Below, in pieces: positions 1-4,761 of a stretch of 5,499 nucleotides of DNA. The notes under the pieces were generated by a model. That model made no database searches. It was not told the DNA's origin and saw only the letters and a program-made list of their open reading frames with translations. The stretch is from an uncultured bacterium (GTDB lineage: Bacteria > Bdellovibrionota_C > UBA2361 > SZUA-149 > CALKYB01), in assembly GCA_938022485.1 (NCBI GenBank), contig CALIEE010000027.1, positions 1 through 5,499 of the forward strand. Direction: 5' to 3'. Each line of letters begins with the position of its first letter. The stretch's first letter is position 1. The translations under genes and the position numbers were made by a program.

Positions 1-2
1 AA

Positions 3-140
3 ATACCTCACCAACTACTCCCTGTAATCTCTAGCGACTCGATCACCATACTTGACATATATAGTCGGTTACAAGACCCTAGTCTTGTCGGATCTTTCCA
101 ATTTCCCATTCTAGTGAAGAATTTCCCCAGTCTTTTGTAA
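3..140 (+). CDS. possible 3' end of an upstream gene (partial, unrecognised)
   Basis: This frame is open from the left edge of the window to a TAA at 138-140, giving about 45 residues that end in VKNFPSLL. The other two plus frames stop within the first 35 bases. A hairpin at 141-168 begins directly after the stop, as expected at the end of a gene. I recognise no motif, and an open stretch of this length can occur by chance at this base composition. The alternative is that 1-246 is simply intergenic. Confidence 0.22.
   Translation: MPHQLLPVISSDSITILDIYSRLQDPSLVGSFQFPILVKNFPSLL
71..88. repeat. 7-bp inverted repeat with 4-base loop
   Basis: The arms ACAAGAC (71-77) and GTCTTGT (82-88) are perfect complements around the loop CCTA. 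No T-run follows, so it does not look like an intrinsic terminator. It lies inside the possible upstream coding end, so it may be chance. If the region is non-coding it could be a protein-binding site. Confidence 0.3.
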
Positions 141-168
141 AGCTAACTGGTCGCCCAAAACCAGAGCT
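141..168 (+). repeat. hairpin after the possible upstream stop codon
   Basis: AGCT (141-144) pairs with AGCT (165-168), and CTGGT (147-151) pairs with ACCAG (160-164). There is a two-A bulge and an eight-base loop. It starts immediately after a TAA at 138-140 and may help end an upstream transcript. There is no T-tract after it, so a simple intrinsic terminator is not supported. Confidence 0.3.
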
Positions 169-197
169 ATCCATGAGATTGGGTGCTCAAGAGGTTT

Positions 198-226
198 TTG
201 ACACTTTTTTCAATTCACAATTCCAT
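198..226 (+). promoter_or_regulatory. weak candidate promoter for the 421-residue gene
   Basis: A perfect -35-like TTGACA sits at 198-203. At the usual 16-18 base spacing the best -10 candidates near 220-227 are poor matches to TATAAT. The implied start would leave only a very short leader before the AGAGGA ribosome site at 234-239. This is a weak suggestion only. Confidence 0.2.
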
Positions 227-246
227 TTCAGCAAGAGGACTCTATT

Positions 247-1512
247 ATGTCTTTTATAAAGGTATTGTTGGGAGTTGAGTCTGACGACTTAAAACCCTTT
301 TTCGTAGACGGGTTTCTTAAGACAGGGGCCAAACTCAAATTCAGGAAAAACAAAAATAAAAATGGTCCAAGGAAGTATAAGTTGTTCTTTGAAGCAGACA
401 TCAAAAATATTCAGTTTGCGAAACACCTTCCTCCAGGAACTGCAGATAAATACTGTGAGATGGTAGGGTATCTGTTCCGTGATTCTTTTGGCTCCAATGG
501 TGAAAGCATTATGGCTTGCCGTAAAGACATCGGGAGTGACCTGTCAGAAAAAGTAAACCTCGAAATTGTTTGTATCCAGACTTTACAAACTCTACGTATA
601 ATAATTTATTTCGAGCAACCGCTGATGGTCCGCAAAAGGTGTATTCTTTCTTTTGATCAAACTCCATATCCACAGGATGAGCATGAGTTTGTTCCAGTGA
701 ATAGTCTGCATGCTTTCACTGATCCGGAGAATATCAATCGACAAGGTTTCCAAATACACCCCCACTATGTGGATCTTGCCGTTCAAGGAGATTTTAAGGA
801 GGATTGCCTTAATCACTTCTCATATGGTTTGCTAAGAAGCTTATTGGAGAGGCGAAAGCCAAGTGCCCTTTACAAAGATTTCAGTTTGAATCTTAAGGAG
901 CTGGGCTTTCGGGAAAATCAGGAGGGTTTTAACTGTGTGCGAGATAGGAGTGGAAATATATTCCCACTTCGCAGACCTTATGGAGAGGAATGGAAGCATG
1001 AACTTCTCTCTGCTTCCAGATACTTCCATACGGTGAAGGCCGAGCTCTGGTCTGGCTATTTCAATTTACTTGCAAACAATATGATGAGTATCGACGACCT
1101 GGGCTATGAAGGTTTTTTTCCTTCCAACTCGGAAAGTGATCAAATACTCAAAGACATTATTGCTGAAGATCTGAAACAACCACGACCTAATGTAATTACT
1201 GAACCACCTCGTTTGGGTGAGTGCTTTTTACCGGAAGGAGCGTATGTAAAGCCTCGGGGTAGATATTTAATAGTTCTCTACGAACGAGATGGCACAACTT
1301 ACTACGCGGTAGACTCTCCTTTTTATGGAGTTGGCGTAAATATTTTTACAGCTCAGTCTGCAGCGGAAAAATATGTACTTCGTGGTGAGCCAAGAAAAGA
1401 AGCTCTGAATAGTGAGAGCTATCTTGGTCCAGTGGTCAAGCATGTCGGTAACTATGCAGCTAGAGTCGATGTTAGAATTGATGAAAGCCGCAGCCTGACA
1501 ATCCCGGCTTAA
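247..1512 (+). CDS. hypothetical protein, 421 residues, unrecognised
   Basis: I do not recognise a family. The ATG is preceded by an AGAGGA ribosome site at 234-239 with 7-base spacing, which supports this start. The protein is predicted cytoplasmic, with no signal peptide and no hydrophobic stretch long enough to span a membrane. Visible features are a basic Lys/Asn-rich patch at about residues 31-45 (KNKNKNGPRKYK), seven scattered cysteines (70, 91, 109, 132, 187, 230, 326) that form no obvious metal-binding CxxC pair, and an aromatic-rich middle. The C-terminal stretch of about residues 328-380 (GRYLIVLYERDG, then TTYYAVDSPFYGVGVNIFTA) looks like alternating beta strands. The gene stands alone: 301 bases separate it from purN, and a strong hairpin follows its stop. 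Base composition looks similar to its neighbours. It could be a lineage-restricted orphan. That it is a real gene is likely from its length and ribosome site; its function is unknown. Confidence 0.8.
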   Translation: MSFIKVLLGVESDDLKPFFVDGFLKTGAKLKFRKNKNKNGPRKYKLFFEADIKNIQFAKHLPPGTADKYCEMVGYLFRDSFGSNGESIMACRKDIGSDLSEKVNLEIVCIQTLQTLRIIIYFEQPLMVRKRCILSFDQTPYPQDEHEFVPVNSLHAFTDPENINRQGFQIHPHYVDLAVQGDFKEDCLNHFSYGLLRSLLERRKPSALYKDFSLNLKELGFRENQEGFNCVRDRSGNIFPLRRPYGEEWKHELLSASRYFHTVKAELWSGYFNLLANNMMSIDDLGYEGFFPSNSESDQILKDIIAEDLKQPRPNVITEPPRLGECFLPEGAYVKPRGRYLIVLYERDGTTYYAVDSPFYGVGVNIFTAQSAAEKYVLRGEPRKEALNSESYLGPVVKHVGNYAARVDVRIDESRSLTIPA

Positions 1513-1533
1513 ATTTAGAGGTTGAACTAGTAA

Positions 1534-1570
1534 TGGGCCAGTAATACCATTTTTGGTATTAACTGGCCCA
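1534..1570 (+). terminator. strong 16-bp hairpin, probable transcript end of the 421-residue gene
   Basis: The left arm TGGGCCAGTAATACCA (1534-1549) pairs with the right arm at 1554-1570 across a TTTT loop. The only defect is one bulged A in the right arm, and one further A-T pair (1533/1571) is possible. It begins 22 bases after the stop codon, the normal place for a terminator. However, the bases after it (TAGGAGCATCC) are not T-rich, so it is not a textbook intrinsic terminator. It could instead stabilise the 3' end of the mRNA, be a dispersed palindromic repeat, or bind a protein as DNA. The structure is certain; its role is inferred. Confidence 0.5.
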
Positions 1571-1659
1571 TAGGAGCATCCAGTCTCAATTATTTCTATA
1601 ATTCTATTCTTGTTTGTTTGGTTTAATATTTTAAAGTTTTAATCATTACTGCAGAGATC

Positions 1660-1683
1660 GTTTGAGATCTTTAATACTCAAAC
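1660..1683. repeat. 7-bp inverted repeat in the purN upstream region
   Basis: GTTTGAG (1660-1666) and CTCAAAC (1677-1683) are perfect complements separated by 10 bases. The left arm overlaps a short direct repeat in which GAGATC occurs twice, separated by GTTT (1654-1669). It may be a regulatory site or chance in AT-rich DNA. Confidence 0.25.
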
Positions 1684-1761
1684 TGAAATTTGTTAAGAGC
1701 AATAGCTTGCCAGAAAAAACATAATTCTCATGGTATTCGCTGTTTAAGTTTCATTCAAATT

Positions 1762-1821
1762 ATGGCATTAGGTGGTGTTGTTTTAGTGAATAAAAAATTG
1801 CATAGAACAGCGCATGAATAG
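1762..1821 (+). CDS. possible short leader ORF overlapping the purN start
   Basis: An ATG at 1762 opens a 19-codon frame (beginning MALGGVVLVNKK) that ends at TAG 1819-1821. It overlaps the first eight bases of purN in another frame. A GTG at 1786 in the same frame is preceded by AGGTGGTG (1770-1777) at 8-base spacing and would give 11 residues. purN itself has no visible ribosome site, so translation could pass from this ORF to purN by termination-reinitiation. The ATG at 1762 has no ribosome site of its own, and a 19-codon frame is easily produced by chance. Confidence 0.18.
   Translation: MALGGVVLVNKKLHRTAHE
1778..1806 (+). promoter_or_regulatory. weak candidate promoter for purN
   Basis: TTGTTT (1778-1783) and CATAGA (1801-1806) are separated by 17 bases, each matching the sigma-70 consensus at three of six positions. 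Transcription would start close to the purN ATG at 1814, giving a nearly leaderless mRNA, which would fit the missing ribosome site. The match is poor and this reading excludes the leader-ORF idea. Confidence 0.15.
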
Positions 1822-2479
1822 TGCTCCATTTAGAATAGTTGTGCTGGCCTCGGGTCGAGGGTCTAATTTTGAGGCTCTTGCTGATTTTGTCGGTCAAAAC
1901 CCAAGGCAAGCAGAGATTGTTGGTCTAGTTACTGACAAGTCCAAAGCTAAAGCTCTTAAGATTGCAGAAGAGATGGACATTCCTTCTGAGGTTATAAAAC
2001 GCCAAAAATCTGAAAGATCCAATCAAGAGTTCTTTCATGAAATAACCACCGCGGTTGAAAAACTTCGACCAGACTTAGTGGTATTAGCTGGCTTCATGAG
2101 GATCATCTCAGCAAACTTCATCAAACAATTTCAAAACAAAATAATTAATATTCACCCATCGCTGCTGCCATCTTTTAAGGGCCTTGATGCTCAGAAACAG
2201 GCTCTGGAGGCAGGTGTTCATTTTGCGGGTTGCACCGTTCACACAGTTGTTGAAGAAGTCGACGCAGGGTCTATCTTGGGACAAGCTGTTGTTCCAGTCC
2301 TGCCCTCGGACACTGTTGAGAGTCTTTCAGATAGAATACTTAGAGAAGAGCATATCCTTCTTCCAAAAGTGGTAGAATCAATCTTGAATAAAGAAATCAA
2401 AATTGATAGCCAAGGTAAAGTAAGCTTTGGTAGCTGTAGGCCTACTAACAGTAAATCCACACTTTCAAGCGTTAATTGA
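1814..2479 (+). CDS. purN: phosphoribosylglycinamide formyltransferase (GART, PurN)
   Basis: PurN transfers a formyl group from 10-formyltetrahydrofolate to glycinamide ribonucleotide, the third step of de novo purine synthesis, in the cytoplasm. The 221 residues show the family order: a first strand and phosphate loop VVLASGRGSN (9-18), LAGFMRIIS (91-99), the catalytic block NIHPSLLPSFKGLDA (112-126) with the expected Asn112 and His114, GCTVHTV (139-145), and VDAGSILGQ (149-157) with Asp150. These match the Asn/His/Asp catalytic triad of E. coli PurN. The length is close to the family norm of about 210, with a polar tail after residue 195 of no evident role. The start is forced by an in-frame TGA at 1787-1789, yet no Shine-Dalgarno sequence precedes it. 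The gene for the UPF0173 hydrolase follows after 21 bases on the same strand, probably in one transcript. Its usual partner purM is not in the window. Confidence 0.96.
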   Translation: MNSAPFRIVVLASGRGSNFEALADFVGQNPRQAEIVGLVTDKSKAKALKIAEEMDIPSEVIKRQKSERSNQEFFHEITTAVEKLRPDLVVLAGFMRIISANFIKQFQNKIINIHPSLLPSFKGLDAQKQALEAGVHFAGCTVHTVVEEVDAGSILGQAVVPVLPSDTVESLSDRILREEHILLPKVVESILNKEIKIDSQGKVSFGSCRPTNSKSTLSSVN

Positions 2480-2500
2480 CCAGAAAAAAGGAATGAAGCA

Positions 2501-3274
2501 ATGGGAAAGGTAGTAGATATTAGTCGCTCAAGACGGCAAGCCAGAGCTCCTGAAAACACGGCACATGTTCTATTCTTTGGTCATGCCACTACATTGATAA
2601 CTACCGAAAAAGGTAAAAAGATCCTAATTGATCCCTGGCTACAAGATAACCCTCTATGTCCGGAAGATCTTAAAGACCCAGGTGAGCTGGATGCCATAGT
2701 ATTAACCCATGGTCATACTGATCACGCCGGCTGTGCTTTGCGAATAGCCGAAGAAACTGGTGCTAGGGTTTTTGCGATTTTCGAGCTAGCCAATCTTTTG
2801 GTTGCCGAGGGCTTATCTGAAAGTCAGATTGAGCCGATGGGAAAAGGTGGCACGGTTGCTCTCAGTGATGCTCATGGCATTAAAATTCATTTAACCGACG
2901 CTTTTCATTCAAACTCCTACACAAAAAAAGATGGATCTGTGCATTACGCCGGAGAAGCCTGTGGAGTCGTTGTTCAACTTGAGAGTGGAAGGGCCATTTA
3001 CCATGCTGGGGACACTGCTCTGTTTAGTGATATGGAATTAATCCAAGAGAAGTTTGAACCAGAGGTTGCTCTACTTCCAATTGGAGACAGGTTCACCATG
3101 GGACCTCTTGATGCTGCTAGAGCTACAAACCTAGTAAAGCCAAAAACTGTGATTCCGGTTCACTATGATACTTTTGATCTTCTCACAGGAACAGCAGAAG
3201 TCTTTACAGAGCATCTTTCAGGTTCTAGTAGTAGCGTAATTCCACTTTCGCCAGGGGAAAGCTACAGTTTCTAG
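2501..3274 (+). CDS. UPF0173-type metal-dependent hydrolase (metallo-beta-lactamase fold)
   Basis: This is a cytoplasmic metallo-beta-lactamase-fold hydrolase of the UPF0173 (YtkL-like) group, whose physiological substrate is not established. The metal-binding motif THGHTDH lies at 69-75 (His70, His72, Asp74, His75). The other family marks are GHAT with His28, DPWL (44-47), AFHS with His136, YHAGDTALFSDM (167-178) with Asp171, LLPIGDRFTMGP (191-202) and PVHYDTF (219-225) with His221. Together these support an intact dinuclear metal site. At 257 residues it is longer than the roughly 225-230 usual for the group. Most of the excess is a polar, Arg-rich N-terminus (residues 1-21) before the first strand HVLFFGHAT. 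The ATG is preceded by AAAGGA (2487-2492) at 8-base spacing, which supports this longer start. It follows purN by 21 bases and is probably co-transcribed. No link between its activity and purine synthesis can be read from the sequence. Confidence 0.9.
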   Translation: MGKVVDISRSRRQARAPENTAHVLFFGHATTLITTEKGKKILIDPWLQDNPLCPEDLKDPGELDAIVLTHGHTDHAGCALRIAEETGARVFAIFELANLLVAEGLSESQIEPMGKGGTVALSDAHGIKIHLTDAFHSNSYTKKDGSVHYAGEACGVVVQLESGRAIYHAGDTALFSDMELIQEKFEPEVALLPIGDRFTMGPLDAARATNLVKPKTVIPVHYDTFDLLTGTAEVFTEHLSGSSSSVIPLSPGESYSF

Positions 3275-3288
3275 GCTAAACTGTTTTT
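3264..3288 (+). terminator. hairpin terminator shared by two convergent genes
   Basis: ACAGTTT (3264-3270) and AAACTGT (3278-3284) form a 7-bp stem around the loop CTAGGCT, followed by TTTT (3285-3288). On the plus strand it would end the purN-hydrolase transcript. The hydrolase stop TAG (3272-3274) and the ispF stop (minus strand, 3278-3276) both lie in or next to the loop. On the minus strand the hairpin is followed by AGCTTTCCCC rather than a T-run, so termination there should be weak. The stem is AT-rich, so its strength is moderate at best. Confidence 0.55.
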
Positions 3289-3785
3289 AGGTTTTCGTTA
3301 AATAAAAGAATCGTTACCGAGGAAAAGACCCCTTCCTCTCTACCAACAAAACCCATTTTTTCGCCGGTGGTTGCCTTTACGTTTACTTGGCTTGGTTTGC
3401 CTTTCAGTAGTTCTGAAATATTTTGTTCAATTGTCTCGATATGAGAGGCGAGCTTTGGTTTTTCCAAACAGACCAGACAATCAACGTTAACTAGTGTCCA
3501 CCCCTCATTCTGGCAGCTTGTCCATACCTTTCTTAAAAGCTCTTTACTACAAGCATCCTTATGCTCAGGATCCGTGTCAGGAAACCATCTTCCAATATCA
3601 CCCTTCCCTGTTGCCCCAAGCACAGCGTCGATTACTGCATGTAGAAGAACATCAGCGTCAGAGTGGCCATCTAGTCCTTTATCGTGCTCAATTTTTAGAC
3701 CACCTAGGATAAAATCCCTACCCTCAACTAAACGGTGAGAGTCATAGCCTTGACCAACCCTAAGTTTTTGAAAATCACTGGGCAT
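3276..3785 (-). CDS. ispF: 2-C-methyl-D-erythritol 2,4-cyclodiphosphate synthase (IspF)
   Basis: IspF converts CDP-methylerythritol 2-phosphate to methylerythritol 2,4-cyclodiphosphate with release of CMP, the fifth step of the MEP isoprenoid pathway, as a cytoplasmic zinc-dependent trimer. The 169 residues show GQGYDSHRL (11-19) with zinc ligands Asp15 and His17, GLDGHSDADVLLHAVIDAVLGA (38-58) with the third ligand His49, GDIGRWFPDTDP (62-73), and the C-terminal signature KATTGEKMGFVGREEG (137-152). All expected metal and substrate residues are present. About seven residues precede the usual start of the fold. The ATG has an AGGAAGG ribosome site (3802-3796) at 10-base spacing. That site directly follows the transglycosylase stop, leaving a 17-base gap, so the two genes form one transcript. 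No ispD is adjacent or fused, unlike in many genomes. The 3' end abuts the convergent hydrolase gene. Confidence 0.96.
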   Translation of the reverse strand: MPSDFQKLRVGQGYDSHRLVEGRDFILGGLKIEHDKGLDGHSDADVLLHAVIDAVLGATGKGDIGRWFPDTDPEHKDACSKELLRKVWTSCQNEGWTLVNVDCLVCLEKPKLASHIETIEQNISELLKGKPSQVNVKATTGEKMGFVGREEGVFSSVTILLFNENLKTV

Positions 3786-3802
3786 GTTTCTGAAGCCTTC
3801 CT

Positions 3803-4600
3803 TTAGAATCCACTGTCATAGTTCTGTGGTGGGCTTTGTAGCCGACTCTGCAGCGGGTTTTCCTTAAGGAATCCATAACCCCTAAGATTTCTAGTTATGT
3901 GGGTCAAAGCCAGAACCTTTGGCACATAGTCTCTGGTTTCTTTGTTTAACTCCCCGCTTCTTGCAATAAAGAAAAAATCTCTACTTCCTGTTTTTTTCAT
4001 CGACCGCCTCACCCTACCAGGGCCAGCGTTATAGGCCGCTAGAGCAAGTGGCCAATCTTCGAATTGATCATAAAGGTCCATAAGATGTTCAGCTGCAGCT
4101 GTGGTCGCCTTTAATGGATGCAGCCTTTCATCTTTTAGCAAACTAACTTTTAGTCCATAGGCTCGAGCCGTGGCTGGCATAAACTGCCAAAGTCCAACTG
4201 CCCCTGCGCCGCTTCTTGCACCAGCATCAAATCCACTCTCAGCAAAAGCAACATTCACTAAGTCTAGTGGCAAGCCTCGTGACTCGAACTCTGGTCGGAT
4301 AAAGTCTGAGTAGCGCTGAAGCCTTTCCAGCCCATTTTCTACGAACTTTCGATCTCTTTTGGTGAAATGACTAACCTGGCGGAGGACCTCCGGGATTTTA
4401 GGGATGTCCAAGGAAGGTGGTTGTGCTTGAAAAGCTGGAACGCTCCTACTCGAGGAGAAGAACTCCTCCAAGGCTTGGCTACCCTCAGTGCTCAACCTTC
4501 CCTCTGGTCTTGGGGCATCTATCCTTCTGCAACCTGAAGTTCCTAGCAAAAGAAACAAAAGAATCAGAAGCGCGAGTTGAGTTAAGTGCTTGATATTAAT
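3803..4600 (-). CDS. membrane-bound lytic transglycosylase lipoprotein, MltD-like (SLT family), probable AUU start
   Basis: Enzymes of this family cleave peptidoglycan between MurNAc and GlcNAc, forming 1,6-anhydroMurNAc, in the periplasm. With the start used here the protein has 265 residues: a signal peptide with n-region MNIKHLTQ, a leucine-rich core, and the lipobox TSGC with Cys24. A Pro/Ser-rich linker follows to about residue 65. The SLT domain shows AFAESGFD with catalytic Glu121, SGAGAVGLWQFMPATARAYG (131-150), ALAAYNAGPGRVRR (186-199) and RDYVPKVLALTHITRN (223-238), typical of MltD. The C-terminal LysM repeats of E. coli MltD are absent. The first conventional start is TTG at 4558, which leaves only MFLLL before the lipobox and has no ribosome site. 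The frame stays open upstream to 4645 without ATG, GTG or TTG. An ATT at 4600 lies 8 bases after GAGGGAG and restores a complete signal peptide; ATC at 4603 is the next choice. ispF follows 17 bases downstream. The product is confident; the start is inferred. Confidence 0.9.
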   Translation of the reverse strand: MNIKHLTQLALLILLFLLLGTSGCRRIDAPRPEGRLSTEGSQALEEFFSSSRSVPAFQAQPPSLDIPKIPEVLRQVSHFTKRDRKFVENGLERLQRYSDFIRPEFESRGLPLDLVNVAFAESGFDAGARSGAGAVGLWQFMPATARAYGLKVSLLKDERLHPLKATTAAAEHLMDLYDQFEDWPLALAAYNAGPGRVRRSMKKTGSRDFFFIARSGELNKETRDYVPKVLALTHITRNLRGYGFLKENPLQSRLQSPPQNYDSGF

Positions 4601-4608
4601 GATATTAT

Positions 4609-4615
4609 CTCCCTC
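4609..4615 (-). promoter_or_regulatory. ribosome binding site that decides the transglycosylase start
   Basis: Read on the minus strand the sequence is GAGGGAG, followed by ATAAT, then ATC (4603-4601) and ATT (4600-4598). The spacing is 5 bases to ATC and 8 bases to ATT. It is the only good Shine-Dalgarno match upstream of the lipoprotein signal peptide, and it sits some 50 bases from the TTG at 4558, too far to serve it. Confidence 0.6.
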
Positions 4616-4633
4616 GGAATTGATTCCAGCTCT

Positions 4634-4673
4634 TAGTGCAACACTTTATCTTTAATTTTGAATAATAGTGCAA
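4634..4673. repeat. pair of TAGTGCAA direct repeats 32 bp apart
   Basis: TAGTGCAA occurs at 4634-4641 and again at 4666-4673, a period of 32 bp or about three helical turns. This places both copies on the same face of the DNA. One copy covers the proposed transglycosylase -35 element and the other lies at its expected transcription start. A near copy on the opposite strand (TTGCAGTA, 4716-4723) lies further on. They may be regulator-binding half-sites. Confidence 0.35.
4645..4673 (-). promoter_or_regulatory. candidate promoter for the transglycosylase-ispF unit
   Basis: On the minus strand TTGCAC (4673-4668) and GATAAA (4650-4645) are separated by exactly 17 bases. They match the sigma-70 consensus at three and four of six positions. 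Transcription would start near 4638, giving a leader of about 37 bases that contains the GAGGGAG ribosome site. Position and spacing are good, but the hexamer matches are only fair. Confidence 0.35.
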
Positions 4674-4680
4674 ATGGGAC

Positions 4681-4703
4681 AATTAAAAGAAAGGCTTTTA
4701 ATT
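4681..4703. repeat. perfect 9-bp inverted repeat in the divergent control region
   Basis: AATTAAAAG (4681-4689) and CTTTTAATT (4695-4703) are perfect complements around AAAGG. The element lies between the two divergent genes, upstream of both. This is a position for an operator, and it would be an odd place for a terminator. Its AT-rich arms make chance symmetry more likely than for a mixed sequence. Confidence 0.4.
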
Positions 4704-4718
4704 ACGGATAAATTGTTG

Positions 4719-4739
4719 CAGTAATACTTAGTTTTACTG
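4719..4739. promoter_or_regulatory. 21-bp operator-like palindrome upstream of the NYN gene
   Basis: The site has the form CAGTAA-N-ACT-N-AGT-N-TTACTG, with nine of ten base pairs symmetric around 4729 (only 4725/4733 fails). This form is typical of a site for a dimeric DNA-binding regulator. It ends 22 bases before the ATG of the NYN gene. A -10-like TATACA at 4744-4749 follows directly, so a protein bound here would cover the -35 region and probably repress. No good -35 hexamer is visible at normal spacing, which would also suit an activator. No regulator gene is in the window. Confidence 0.5.
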
Positions 4740-4761
4740 GATTTATACACAGCGTGCGAAT

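Larger units (their letters stand above)
1513..1813. other. 301-base gap between the 421-residue gene and purN
   Basis: The gap holds a strong hairpin at 1534-1570, a weaker inverted repeat at 1660-1683, and an AT-rich stretch (about 1590-1645). Its end may carry a tiny leader ORF and a weak promoter just before purN. I see no tRNA and no recognisable riboswitch, and no ORF of useful length in any frame. There is no sign of a decayed gene. Confidence 0.6.

Noticed and set aside
52..63. TTGACATATATA resembling a promoter
   Set aside because: TTGACA has no -10 match at 16-18 bases, and TATATA has no -35 match upstream. The two hexamers simply adjoin, inside a possible coding end.
592..1029. 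Two minus-strand frames (592-816 and 841-1029) opposite the 421-residue gene
   Set aside because: They are short, have no recognisable motif, and lie entirely within a longer, better supported gene on the other strand.
2184..2559. Plus frame 2184-2375 and minus frame 2239-2559 around the purN end
   Set aside because: Both overlap the conserved catalytic region of purN or the start of the hydrolase gene in other frames, and neither product resembles a protein family.
3494..3712. Plus-strand frame opposite ispF
   Set aside because: It is a shadow of the conserved ispF coding sequence, with no ribosome site or motif.
4556..4558. TTG as the start codon of the transglycosylase
   Set aside because: It would cut off the charged n-region and most of the hydrophobic core of the lipoprotein signal peptide, and no Shine-Dalgarno sequence precedes it.
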